Assembly: GCF_963966145.1 (NCBI RefSeq) | Contig: NC_091049.1 | Span: 23,064,001-23,128,000, forward strand | Source of the DNA: Tenebrio molitor | Taxonomy: Eukaryota > Arthropoda > Insecta > Coleoptera > Tenebrionidae | Length of the DNA stretch: 64,000 nucleotides | Direction: 5' to 3' | Shown here: one piece after another, positions 33,898 to 43,949 of the stretch | How the letters are laid out: every line of letters starts with the position of its first letter | How positions within the stretch are numbered: the stretch's first letter is position 1 | Notes under the pieces: generated by a model | Seen by the model: only the letters and a program-made list of their open reading frames with translations | Database searches by the model: none | What the model was told of the DNA's origin: nothing | Made by a program: the position numbers and the translations under genes

Positions 33898-33999
33898 TAG
33901 TTTCTCAAAATTTTTTCAAAAGGTCAAATTGAAGTTATAGACTGAAAGTCTTTGAGATTTTGATTTTGAAATTGTGGATTGTGCTTCATAGTAGTTATT

Positions 34000-34320
34000 T
34001 ATTTAACGAGTTCGTGTGTAAATTGGGCTTCTTTTGGCATGAGTGGGCCAGTTTAAAATGCGAGTGAAACGAGCGTTTTAAAGAGCTACGAGTGCCAAAA
34101 AAAGCCCAATTTACACGAGAACGAGTTGAATATACAACGTTTTTTTGTTCGATGAGCGCCTTAAAGGCTCCAAATCGCCTAAAATCTTTAAAATTTTGTT
34201 TTGAAAAGTTGTGACATTTATCAAAATCCGTTCACACAGGAGAAAATTCTCAAATTCTGACAGTGTCGAACAAAAAAAGCCTCTAAAAAGCGGAATAACG
34301 AAATTATTCCCCAATATTTA
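34000..34320. repeat. Foldback element with GCGA/CGAG-type loop
   Basis: cgtgtgtaaattgggcttctttggc-like arm at 34012-34045 pairs with gcc..aaaaaaagcccaatttacacg at 34096-34121. The loop has gcgagtgaaacgagcg. A second inverted pair (tttttttgttc at 34141, gaacaaaaaaa at 34269) suggests a longer element, perhaps to 34320. Confidence 0.55.
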
Positions 34321-35058
34321 ACCGCTTCCCACCGCCCGTTGTGGGCGTGTCCACGGCGTGGATATAGATGTCAGATGTCATGATGTCAAAATTAAAATTA
34401 CGCAAGATGACCGTTCAGCGTTAAAAAGTAAACAGCTGTAAGTTATAATCGTTTGCTATTCACGTTTTGACAATTTTTGTTATACTTGTTTAGCGAGTAA
34501 ACTGATGCCATTGGAAACGAAATGCATTCCGCGCCTCGAGAATAACAGGATAATTGACGCAGATCGCGGAAAAGTGTATGATTGCTACATAATGCTCATG
34601 ATGTAAAGTATCTGGCTACAAAGGAAGAATTTCTGAATTCCCGAAGAAGAATTATAAATTATAATTGTAGGTTATGTCTGATACGCGCTTGTGACGGGAT
34701 GAATTCACCAATTTGACAATGAGAGATATCGAAGATTTGGGCTCTGCTATCTAAGTTAAAATTCAGGATACCTACTAATAATTACAAATCGTGATCATTC
34801 ACCATTTTTTGAGAAAGTTTTTCCTGGAAATTTGTTGAAAGTACATCGGCTAATTTGGGTAGACTTTATTAATATTATGAAAATTTCAAGTAGGTACCTA
34901 AGTACCAATAATATTACAAGGGAAGTGGAAATTACTGTTGCCTTAAAATTTGCAAACTGTAATATTAATGCAACTGCAGGAAAAAAAATGAGTTCATCTT
35001 CGATTTTTTTTGTGACCCGTTTGAAGATAAAATAGTACGAGTATACAGGAGTATACAG
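34321..35058. other. No gene seen
   Basis: AT-rich spacer; no supported feature. Confidence 0.4.
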
Positions 35059-35451
35059 ACCGAAACGCAGTCCAGGTCGACAACTGGGCAAAACACAAAA
35101 AGACTTTCTACTTTGAATGATAGGTATACAGGCTGTTTAATGAAAAACGCCTCAACCCATAACTTTTTTATTTATTATTCGATTTCAATGAACAAAAACC
35201 GAACATATGGTTTTTCATGCGCTACGAAGTAGGCATAAAATATTTTTTTTGGCGTTATTTTCAGTAGCTTACGATAGTCAACTTTTTTTTTTTTAAATAG
35301 ACATATGTAGTTTTTTAGGCTCAGTCTGATACAGTTTTTTTTCTGAATCTAACGATGTATTAAAAGTTATCGTTTGGTCCATAGCTGACTGAAAAAAAAA
35401 TAAAACAATTTTTAATTGTGGTTCAGTTTATTATGAAATTTTCAAGTGTGC

Positions 35452-35646
35452 TGTTAGAAAATAAACGTTAATCGTAACGTGCTGTATAGTTTGTTACCAA
35501 ATCACAGTTGGTATAAGTTAAGTTGGTAGAATTGTGTAGTGTTGTCTAGCCGACGATAGTGTGTATATGTTTGTTTTACCGTTTTACTGTTTTTCAATAT
35601 ATTTTCCGTTTATGATACCGCGGACCATTTTATTCAATCCCTATCA
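35452..35646 (+). repeat. Left LTR of copia element
   Basis: 195 bp, starts tgttagaaaa and ends ccctatca. It has no canonical TATA box that I can place confidently; tttcaatatattttcc may serve. Confidence 0.95.
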
Positions 35647-35661
35647 GGTTATGGGCCCAGG
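35647..35661 (+). other. Primer-binding site, initiator tRNA-Met half-molecule type
   Basis: ggttatgggcccag immediately follows the left LTR and is complementary to the anticodon arm (CAU loop) of initiator tRNA-Met. Drosophila copia is known to prime from a half tRNA-iMet cut in the same place. Confidence 0.8.
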
Positions 35662-35749
35662 GAGCGCGAGTTTATCGTAAACGGGTGAAACGTAACGTTG
35701 TCGAAAACAGTGAAAAAGTTAGATTCAGAGTACGTGCTGCAAGTGAAAA

Positions 35750-38110
35750 ATGGCTACAGCAACGGGTTTTGCAAACATAGAAAAGTTGAACGAAAATAAT
35801 TACGAACTATGGAAGGTGCAAATGAAAAGTGTACTAATATTCAACGATCTGTGGGGATACGTTGACGGCACCGAAGTGAAACCAGAGGCAGACGCACAAG
35901 ATTGGACGAAGAAGGACTCCAAAGCGTTGGCGTTAATCAATTTGAGCATTTCTCACAGCCAACTCAACCATGTAAAAAAAGCTGCGACGTCGAAACAAGC
36001 ATGGGACGGACTCAAGGCAGTTTTCGAATCACGCGGCCCGGTGAGAAAAGCTGTTCTCTACAAACAATTACTGCGATTGGAAAAGAAACCAGACGTGTCA
36101 ATGTCACAATATGTCATCGAATTCACAAGCAAAGCAGAACAACTGGCAGAAACTGGTATCGATATCCCAGAAGAATTGTTGTCGGTAATGTTGCTGGGAT
36201 CTTTGCCGGCAGAATTTGAGAATTTTAGTGTTGCTATTGAATCTCGCGACGACATTCCCTCCTTCGAGAATTTAAAATTGAAATTAGTGGAAGAAGAGGC
36301 GCGACAAATTGACAGAGTCATCCCCTCCAATCAGGATTGCAACTCGAACAGCGCGCTAGTGACCAAAGGACGGCGGGCGAACAAGAAAACAGACACACAA
36401 AAACCAAATCTGAAATGCTACAACTGTGGTAAAATGGGACACAAAAGTCGTGTCTGCTGGTCGAAACCGAAAAATGACGGTAAAAACAAAAATAACGAGA
36501 ATGACGCGATGACGGTAGTTGCATGTAATACCGAGTTAACAAATTCGAGAAATACGTGGTATCTCGACAGTGGAGCCACAAGGCACATGTGCAGAGACAG
36601 AACAAGCTTCATGGACTTTGATGAATGTGAACAATCGAAAGTGTATACCGCAGCAGATCATTTCGTAAAATCAACCGGTACCGGGGAATTGCAGCTGGAT
36701 GCGAAGTTAAATCGACGTGTAACAAATCCGATAAAGTTAAAAAAAGTATTGTGCGTACCCGATCTTCAAAAAAATCTCTTGTCAGTGTCTAGTGTCACCG
36801 ACAATGGGTACACGGTTACGTTCGGAAAAGACAGAGCCACAATAAATCGAAAAGATGGTACCATAGTCCTCACAGCGACGAAACGGGATCACCTATATGT
36901 CGTTAACAAAAGAGAAGAGTGTGCAGCACTAGTAGGTGAAAACAACGTCCAGGAATTGCAGAAATGGCATCAAAGATATGGGCATCTGAACGTTGCAGAC
37001 TTGAAGAAAATGAAGAACGAAGACATGGTATTGGGTATGAACTTTCCAAATAAAAGTAATGACTTGAAATGTGAGACATGTGCAAAGTGTAAGATCCGTG
37101 TTCAACCATTTACTCAGTCAGTAAATCGTGAAAAAGAACTTTTGGGATTGGTTCATTCGGACATTTGTGGACCAATCGGCACCGAATCCTTGGGGGGCGC
37201 TAAATATTTTGTTACTTTCATTGACGATTGTTCTAGGTACACTGAAACCGTTATGCTTCGAAGTCGAGCCGATGTTCTTCAGGCATTCAAAGATTACAAG
37301 CGGAAAGTAGAAAACTTCACAGGACGAAAAATTAAGAAGTTACGTACCGACAACGGAAGAGAATATTTGTCGAAAAATTTCGAGAATTTTCTGAAAGAAG
37401 AAGGCATTTCGCGACAGCTGAGCGTTGAGTACACACCACAGCAAAATGGAGTGGCGGAACGAGCCAACCGCACGCTGGTCGAAATGGCCCGATGCATGAT
37501 GCTGCAAGGTAACCTTCCTGATTCACTGTGGGCCGAAGCAGTGAACACAGCGACCTATTTGAGGAACAGATGTGCAACAAAATGTCTCAACGGAATCACA
37601 CCGTTTGAAGCTTGGTCAAAACGGAAACCTTATGTTGGATTCTTCAGAACGATTGGCAGCAAAGCAATCGCCTTAAACAAAAGACAAAAAAGGGGAAAAT
37701 TCCAACCAAAAGGAGATGAATACGTACTCGTGGGCTATTCAGAGATATCGAAGGCGTATCGATTGTGGAAACCAGGAACAAAAATAGTTATAAAAGCCCG
37801 TGACGTAAAATTTATGGAGGTCATCAAATCCTCGCCACAAACAACAGAAGGAATTTTTGACCTGCATGATCCCGCTTCTGATCCTCTGGAAGAAATTCAA
37901 GACGAAACAGAACAAAACTTCACAGACGATGAAGAAGATGAGGAAACCGAAGAAGCACAAGTCAACGATTCGCACCGAGGGCCAGGTCGTCCAAAAATTT
38001 TGAGAACAGGCAAACGTGGACGTCCAAAGAAAATGTACCAAAGCAAAAACAAACCTTCTGATCCGCAATCAATTTCCCAGATGTTAGAAACTGACGAAAA
38101 AGAAGCATGA
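35750..38110 (+). CDS. copia Gag-protease-integrase polyprotein, ends at TGA
   Basis: 786 residues. Gag starts ATATGFANIEKLNENNYELW (UBN2/DUF4219-like). CCHC knuckle CYNCGKMGHKSRVC lies near residue 222. Aspartic protease active site is WYLDSGATRHM near 270. GAG-pre-integrase WHQRYGHLN lies near 405. Integrase catalytic residues: Asp in VHSDICGP, Asp in RTDNGREY, Glu in QNGVAERANR. The C-terminal part is acidic (TDDEEDEETEEAQ), followed by a GRPK AT-hook-like GPGRPK/GKRGRPKK. The frame continues past TGA 38108-38110 into the reverse transcriptase. In copia proteins a Trp codon is usual at this position, so TGG to TGA mutation is likely; the UGA-CUA-G context may permit readthrough. Start chosen at the first ATG after the primer site. 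Confidence 0.93.
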   Translation: MATATGFANIEKLNENNYELWKVQMKSVLIFNDLWGYVDGTEVKPEADAQDWTKKDSKALALINLSISHSQLNHVKKAATSKQAWDGLKAVFESRGPVRKAVLYKQLLRLEKKPDVSMSQYVIEFTSKAEQLAETGIDIPEELLSVMLLGSLPAEFENFSVAIESRDDIPSFENLKLKLVEEEARQIDRVIPSNQDCNSNSALVTKGRRANKKTDTQKPNLKCYNCGKMGHKSRVCWSKPKNDGKNKNNENDAMTVVACNTELTNSRNTWYLDSGATRHMCRDRTSFMDFDECEQSKVYTAADHFVKSTGTGELQLDAKLNRRVTNPIKLKKVLCVPDLQKNLLSVSSVTDNGYTVTFGKDRATINRKDGTIVLTATKRDHLYVVNKREECAALVGENNVQELQKWHQRYGHLNVADLKKMKNEDMVLGMNFPNKSNDLKCETCAKCKIRVQPFTQSVNREKELLGLVHSDICGPIGTESLGGAKYFVTFIDDCSRYTETVMLRSRADVLQAFKDYKRKVENFTGRKIKKLRTDNGREYLSKNFENFLKEEGISRQLSVEYTPQQNGVAERANRTLVEMARCMMLQGNLPDSLWAEAVNTATYLRNRCATKCLNGITPFEAWSKRKPYVGFFRTIGSKAIALNKRQKRGKFQPKGDEYVLVGYSEISKAYRLWKPGTKIVIKARDVKFMEVIKSSPQTTEGIFDLHDPASDPLEEIQDETEQNFTDDEEDEETEEAQVNDSHRGPGRPKILRTGKRGRPKKMYQSKNKPSDPQSISQMLETDEKEA

Positions 38111-39616
38111 CTAGAAGCGATGAAGAAGGAATACGACACACTTCAAGAAAACGGCACATGGATTCTGGTACCAAGACCATCAAACAAGAAAATATTGACT
38201 AGTCGATGGGTGTTCAAAACAAAAGTTGACGAAAGCGGCAAAATTATGAAGTACAAAGCAAGATTAGTTGCTCGTGGGCATACGCAAGAATATGGCGTGG
38301 ACTACGAAGAAGTCTTCGCACCAGTGGCTAGGTATGAGGCAATTCGTACGTTACTAGCTGCCGCAGTAAATGAAGAAATGTACGTACACCAGATGGATGT
38401 CATATCGGCGTATGTACAAGGCGAACTACACGACGAAGTCTACATGAAACAACCCGAGATGTTTGCAGAAGAAGGAAAAGAAGAAGAAGTCTGTAAACTT
38501 TTGAAACCGTTGTATGGTCTGAAGCAATCTGGTCGTGAGTGGTACAAGAAACTTGACGGCTACATGAAAAATAATGGCGGTAGGCGCACACCATCTGATC
38601 CCTGCGTCTACGTTTTCGGTGAGAATGATGAAAGAGTTATCATCATAATCTACGTCGATGATCTGATTTTGGCATCGAAGAAGTTGGAAAAATTAAACGA
38701 AGTAAAGAAGAACATGAAATCGGAATTTAAGATGAAAGATTTGGGTCCAATAAACAACATCCTTGGGATCCATATCCAACGGGATGGAACGGGGAAGATC
38801 CATCTTTCTCAAGAGAGATATGTCGAAGAATTAATTGCAAAATTCAACATGCAAGACGCCAAAATAGCATCTACTCCAATTGATCCGTGTACAAAACTCA
38901 CAAAGGAGATGAGTCCCACAACGGAAGAAGAAAAACAAGAAATGAAAAATCGACCCTACAGAGAGCTAGTCGGTGGACTGATTTACTTAGCGAATGCAAC
39001 ACGTCCCGACATAGCATTTGCTGCAAGCACGTTGAGTCGCTTCTGTGCAAATCCCGGAAAGGAACACTGGATTAATGCAAAACGTGTTTTACGATATTTA
39101 AAGGGCACATCGCATTATGTCGTGACTTACGATAAAGATTCAAAAAATCTTCAAGCTTACACAGATTCAGATTGGGCTGGCGACATAGACGATCGAAGAT
39201 CCTGTTCAGGAAACGTTCTGACATTAGCCGGCGGACCCATCAGTTGGAAATCAAAGAAACAAGCATCCGTTTCATTATCAACAATGGAAGCCGAATACGC
39301 AGCACTTTCGGAAGTTTCGCGTGAAATTGTGTACATCAAACGACTTTTGGCGCATATGGGTTTTCATAGATATGTAAAGTCACCCATAAATGTATATTGT
39401 GATAATCAAAGCGCAATTGAATTGTCAAAAAACGCAATGTTTCATAAACGTAGTAAACATGTAGATATTAGATTCCATTTTACACGTGAATTAGTGGAAA
39501 GTAAGGAAATCATAATTAGCTATTTACAAACAGACTCAATGTTAGCTGATATTTTCACTAAGTCATTAGCTAGGTGTAAGCACGATCATTGTGTGAGAAT
39601 GTTAAAAATGTGTTAG
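38111..39616 (+). CDS. copia reverse transcriptase-RNase H (same frame, after TGA)
   Basis: 501 codons open to TAG at 39614. It has its own first ATG at 38120 (MKKEYDTLQENGTWILVPRP), but the frame is shared with the upstream ORF. RVT_2 reverse transcriptase: WVFKTKVDESG, YKARLVARGHTQEYGVDY, MDVISAYVQGEL, PLYGLKQSGREWY and the catalytic IIYVDDLIL. RNase H: AYTDSDWAGD, LSTMEAEYAAL, YCDNQSAIELSKN, and the terminal RSKHVDIRFHFTRE block. All visible catalytic Asp/Glu are intact. Without readthrough or restart this part would not be made. Confidence 0.93.
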   Translation, partial: LEAMKKEYDTLQENGTWILVPRPSNKKILTSRWVFKTKVDESGKIMKYKARLVARGHTQEYGVDYEEVFAPVARYEAIRTLLAAAVNEEMYVHQMDVISAYVQGELHDEVYMKQPEMFAEEGKEEEVCKLLKPLYGLKQSGREWYKKLDGYMKNNGGRRTPSDPCVYVFGENDERVIIIIYVDDLILASKKLEKLNEVKKNMKSEFKMKDLGPINNILGIHIQRDGTGKIHLSQERYVEELIAKFNMQDAKIASTPIDPCTKLTKEMSPTTEEEKQEMKNRPYRELVGGLIYLANATRPDIAFAASTLSRFCANPGKEHWINAKRVLRYLKGTSHYVVTYDKDSKNLQAYTDSDWAGDIDDRRSCSGNVLTLAGGPISWKSKKQASVSLSTMEAEYAALSEVSREIVYIKRLLAHMGFHRYVKSPINVYCDNQSAIELSKNAMFHKRSKHVDIRFHFTRELVESKEIIISYLQTDSMLADIFTKSLARCKHDHCVRMLKMC

Positions 39617-39642
39617 TTTTTATTGTTACAGCACATTTCGAT

Positions 39643-39650
39643 AGAAGGGG
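39643..39650 (+). other. Polypurine tract of copia element
   Basis: agaagggg directly before the right LTR; plus-strand primer site by position. Confidence 0.8.
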
Positions 39651-39845
39651 TGTTAGAAAATAAACGTTAATCGTAACGTGCTGTATAGTTTGTTACCAAA
39701 TCACAGTTGGTATAAGTTAAGTTGGTAGAATTGTGTAGTGTTGTCTAGCCGACGATAGTGTGTATATGTTTGTTTTACCGTTTTACTGTTTTTCAATATA
39801 TTTTCCGTTTATGATACCGCGGACCATTTTATTCAATCCCTATCA
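39651..39845 (+). repeat. Right LTR of copia element
   Basis: 195 bp, no differences seen from the left LTR on visual comparison. Followed by TGTGC target duplication. Confidence 0.95.
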
Positions 39846-40650
39846 TGTGCCTTGAAAAACAATTGGAATACAAATAGCAACAAATGTCAAGTGTGAGTTT
39901 GAAAATTTTCAGGTGCAATCTTGAAGAGTTTTATTATTATTTTCTTGGAAAACATAAATAATAAAAAAAAATAATTTTTTATTATTATTATTTTTTCTAT
40001 TAACTTTTTGTTTTTGACTAATTACGATTTTTATTACACTCGAACATAAAATAATAGTCAAATGACTGCTATCCTGCATCACTGACAATGTTATTTTATA
40101 CTTATTTATACTTACATAAAAAAAGGTTAAAAAAGCAGATGAAAACTTCTAAGCCGACGTTTAGATGACATTTATCGTACTTTGTATTCCGATTGTTTTT
40201 CACGGCACTCTTAAAAATTTTATATTAAGCTGAACCACAAAAAATTGTTTTATTTTTTTTTCAGTTAGCTATGAACCAAATGATAACTTTCAATACATCA
40301 TTAGATCCAGAAAAAAAACCTTACCAGACCAAGCCTAAAAAACTACATGTGTCCATTTAAAAAAAAAGTTGACTGTTAGCTATTAAAGATAACGCCAAAA
40401 AAAAAACATTTTATGGCTGTTTTGTAGCGCTTGAAAAACCATATCTTTGATTTTTTTGTTCATTGAAATCGGGTAATAAATAACAAAGTTATGGGTTGAG
40501 GCGTTTTTCATTAAACAGCCTGTATACCTATCATTCAAAGTAGAAAGTCTTTTTGTGTTTTGCCCAGTTGTCGACCTGGACTGCGTTTCGGTCTTCAATC
40601 TCTGGGCTTGGCACAAAAAGACTCACTTCTACTGTTTATGATATAATATA

Positions 40651-41575
40651 CAGTGAGCGGCAAAAGTATGGAATAAATTCATTAGAAATTAAACCAATTT
40701 TTTTTCAAAAAAATCTTTGGACAGGTCAATTTTAGTTTATAAAAATACACATTTTAAATTTTTAATACAAAATAAAATTCCAAGCAGTCATTTGTTTTCG
40801 AGTTATGACGTCATTGATAGTTTTTTTAAATAGAAACCCCCTATTTTTGTTCTTGATTCTGATAGGCCTTTTAATTGGCTAAACGCCGGTATAAAAATTT
40901 TGTTATCTTACATAAGGAAATTTTTGAGAAAAAAAAATAATAAAGTTGGAAAAAATAAATTTTATAACAAACAAAAACGAGTCAAAAACTGTGTTAGTAA
41001 GTACTTAAAATTATGGAATTCAATGTTCGAATTGCCATCCTCCAGCTTGTTGACAATAAGCAAGTTTATGAAGAAATTCCCCCTGTTTTAGTTTTATGTA
41101 GTTTTATCCACACACCCCATCAAAATTAAAATTTCTATACGTTGTGTTTCTGATAAATGAGTCATTTTCGAAAACGTTTTGTAAAACAAATAATACATAC
41201 GAATGAAATTGACAGTAACATTTGACTGTTTGATTTACCTACTTGATTTTTTGACTTGTTTTTGTTCTTTATAAAATTTAATTTTTCCAACTTTATTTTT
41301 TTTTTCTCAAAAATTTTCTTATGTAAGGTAACAAAATTTTTATACTGTCATTTAGACAATTAAAAGGGATATCAAAATCAAGGAAAAAAATAGGGGGTTT
41401 CCATTTAAGAAAACTATCGATGACGTCATAACTCGAAAACAAATGACTGCTTTGAATTTTCTTTGGTACTAAAATATGTATTTTTATAAACTAAAATTGA
41501 CCTGTCCAAAGATTTTTTTGAAAAAAATTTTGTTTAATTTTTAAGGAATTTATTCCATACTTTTGCCGCTCACTG
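40651..41575. repeat. MITE family M3, copy 1 (long palindromic arms)
   Basis: Ends cagtgagcggcaaaagtatg and its inverse, with TA on both sides (40649-40650, 41576-41577). The arms pair imperfectly for about 350 bp, e.g. gttatgacgtcattgatag / ctatcgatgacgtcataac. No ORF. A second copy is at 53589-54416. Confidence 0.88.
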
Positions 41576-41581
41576 TATACA

Positions 41582-42657
41582 CCATTCACGATGTTTTGGC
41601 ATAAGGGGAGGCTATGATTTCATTTTTTAACGTTGGATACATGTTTGATTTCTGTCATCTCTGCTGTCACTAAAGTGCCTGACATGCGGACCTATCAAAA
41701 TGAACGTAACATGTTGCCGAATTTACCGTAATCATAATTAAGCGACTTTAAAACGTATTGATGGTGTTTGTATTAGACTGCAGAACATATTTTCAGTAAG
41801 TTACAATGAAGTCAAGTTTTTTTTTCTGTATAAATTGAATCGTAGGTGAGTACAAGATAAATATGTAGCACGGATAATGAAGGAAGAAACAACGACCCAA
41901 TTGAAATGGCACAGGGGTTTTGTAAGACCTATTACAACTTCGCGATAGAGTTGTGAATTTATGGCTTGAGTCTATTTTGAAATGTACTCCTGAAATTTGC
42001 CAACATTTTTGTAGATATTGTGAAGAACTTATTTCGGAAGATTGGGCAAAATTAATGTGAAATCTTTTATTTGAAAACGTTCTTGCTTTAATAATTTCAT
42101 TAGGAGAATGTGACTCGGAATTTGATTGGGATTTTGATGCAGGTAATGATGATGATGATTCAGAATTTTCTAATGAAATTATGGAAGTTGAATAGTTTTG
42201 TTCTTTTTTGTCATAGACGATGGGTGTGTAAATATTTTGCAGAAAGATTCGAATAAAGTAAGGCTTAATAAGTAGGTACAAGATTTTATACAATCTAGTT
42301 CTAGGAATGTTTTGGTTAAAATGAAAAATTCATTGAGAAGTTACTAACTGGTTGGTTAAGACACTGTATAGGTGGGTTATCTAAGTGGTGCATAAATTAA
42401 CAGGAGTCACTTCGTCTTCCGGTCCCGGTCCCTACTATTCTGTAGTCTGTTCAAGTCAGTTTCCTGTTTTCTTAAATTGGATTAAAAATGTGTGTATTGT
42501 TCTATTGCAAACTAGTAAAACTGACAACAATGCACTAGACAATGACGCAGTTTATAACCTCAAACTTAGAATAACATAACCTAATTCAACAGACAGCTTT
42601 ACTGCCTTAAATGCATTTTTTCCATGGCCTCCCCTTATGCCAAAACATCGTGAATGG
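41582..42657 (+). mobile_element. Non-autonomous DNA element with decayed transposase tail
   Basis: 31-bp perfect inverted repeats: ccattcacgatgttttggca... (41582-41612) and inverse at 42627-42657. The + strand between about 41935 and 42195 reads, with two stops, VNLWLESILKCTPEICQHF, CRYCEELISEDWAKLM, then an acidic DSEFDWDFDAGNDDDDSE tail. The order of a helix with CTPE/C..H followed by an acidic end is that of insect IS630/Tc1-like transposase C-termini. Most of the gene is deleted. Confidence 0.65.
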
Positions 42658-42663
42658 CATATA

Positions 42664-43051
42664 CAGTGTGGAATAAAATGATTTACATCTAGTTACCTTT
42701 GGAATTTTTGCACATGTAAATTTTCCTGTACCGCTCTACTTTTTTTTTTGAAGTGCCGAACTATTAGTTCTGTCAATAAATGTCATCAATCGAATTGACA
42801 ATTGTTACAATTTACTAAATTGAATTAACAAACGTTGGTGGTCACTTTCAACACTACCTGTGACTTGCTCTTGTTGCTCCTTTTTAATTTCAATTTCTAC
42901 TTTGCATTCATATCATCCCTTCGCAATAAATCACATTTGGAATTTTGGAATATTTTGAGGTTAGGCTTTCTTTTTTTTGTAGAGCGGTATTTCGTATTTT
43001 TACAAGGGTAATGCAAAGGTAAATAGATGTAAATCATTTTATTCTACACTG
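42664..43051. repeat. TA-flanked MITE, ends cagtgtggaataaaatgatt
   Basis: 42664-42702 pairs with 43014-43051 nearly perfectly (…gatttacatctagttacc / ggtaaatagatgtaaatc…). TA on both sides. 388 bp, no ORF. Confidence 0.85.
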
Positions 43052-43053
43052 TA

Positions 43054-43820
43054 CCATTGGACGTTATGTAGGGTTCCATGGAATTGAAAATATTCAGAAT
43101 CAGTGATCTAAACCAATCAGATTTAACAAATATAATTACGAAAAATACCTAATTCCAATTCAGTAGTTTAGTAAAATGAGTGTGTACTTACACAACGAGG
43201 AAAAAATCTTCAGTGCCAGTTTGTCTGTGATCTTTGGTTTATTATTTTTGATGGAGACGAAATTTGGCTATTATGTATTATAGGTATCACATATTTAGAT
43301 CAACTAATATTTATTTTTAACGTATAAATTGGCAGGATATTTTTGAAACCTTCTCTTACATAGATTGGGAGCGAGATTTACTGGTGAGATTTCAAATTAT
43401 AACTTTGCTAAAACTTTATCTATGATAGCACGTTCGACAAACAAATAGGGTAGATAAAATAATTCCACCAAGGTCGGCGGGTCGGCATCCAAATAAATAC
43501 ATATTTTCCTACGAAATGTGTAGGCCGATTAAATCTCAACAGAGAGAAGTCATATTTTCTGATGAGAAGACTTTGTGAGTTCTCTTTCTCAAGATGCTGC
43601 GTTAGTGTTACGGCGGCCAAATAACACGCGATATAATACTGAAGATATTATTATTAACTAATACCAGCGTTAAGTGCCTGCAGGCTTGCTAAATTTTGAA
43701 ACAGAATCGCACTAAATGAATCAAATTTTAACGCAAAAATGGTTTTTACTTCAGAACATAAAAGATTCCTCACTGAATCTTACTTTCGTAATAGGTAGTG
43801 CTTCCAATAATTTTTTTTTT
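43054..43820. other. No gene seen
   Basis: AT-rich spacer without supported features; the 43420 minus ORF looks random. Confidence 0.4.
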
Positions 43821-43825
43821 TCTGA

Positions 43826-43945
43826 CGGGAATTCGAGTGGAAATTTGAGGTACATTTTTACCTTGACGGGAATTCGTGTGCAGGATTAAAGGGGTTACGT
43901 CCAAGCACAGGTATAAAATATTATGCTGACGGGAACTCGTGTGCA
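43826..43945. repeat. Three spaced copies of a ~20-bp word
   Basis: ctgacgggaattcgagtgg (43826), ttgacgggaattcgtgtgca (43862) and ctgacgggaactcgtgtgca (43924). They overlap the start of a Tc1 pseudogene. Confidence 0.5.
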
Positions 43946-43949
43946 CCGG

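Larger units (their letters stand above)
35452..39845 (+). mobile_element. copia-type LTR retrotransposon, recently inserted
   Basis: 195-bp LTRs (35452-35646, 39651-39845; tgttag...tatca) appear identical, flanked by the 5-bp duplication TGTGC (35447-35451, 39846-39850). The primer site abuts the left LTR and a purine tract abuts the right. Domain order gag, protease, integrase, reverse transcriptase, RNase H is copia-type. The coding frame has one TGA at 38108-38110 and is otherwise open. Identical LTRs indicate recent insertion. Confidence 0.97.
35059..40595. repeat. Long palindromic element, split by the copia insertion
   Basis: 35059-35451 and about 40120-40595 are inverted copies (gaccgaaacgcagtccaggt at the left end, accTGGACTGCGTTTCGGTC at the right). 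Pairing resumes across the copia insertion: 39851-39900 matches the inverse of about 40160-40215. Without copia the element is about 1.14 kb with arms near 450-500 bp and an AT-rich centre (about 39940-40110). No ORF. A foldback or MITE of unknown superfamily. Confidence 0.75.

Noticed and set aside
36058..36612. Minus-strand ORFs across the copia gag region
   Set aside because: Shadows of the intact + strand polyprotein.
39930..40000. AT-rich run considered as a replication origin or scaffold site
   Set aside because: It is the centre of the palindromic element; base composition alone is not evidence.
41793..42293. 166-codon minus ORF
   Set aside because: Antisense to a recognisable decayed transposase tail on + and low-complexity; treated as a shadow.
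43826..43945. Spaced cgggaattcg words considered as a CRISPR-like or satellite array
   Set aside because: Only three copies with unequal spacing (36 and 62 bp) in a eukaryotic pseudogene region; not an array.
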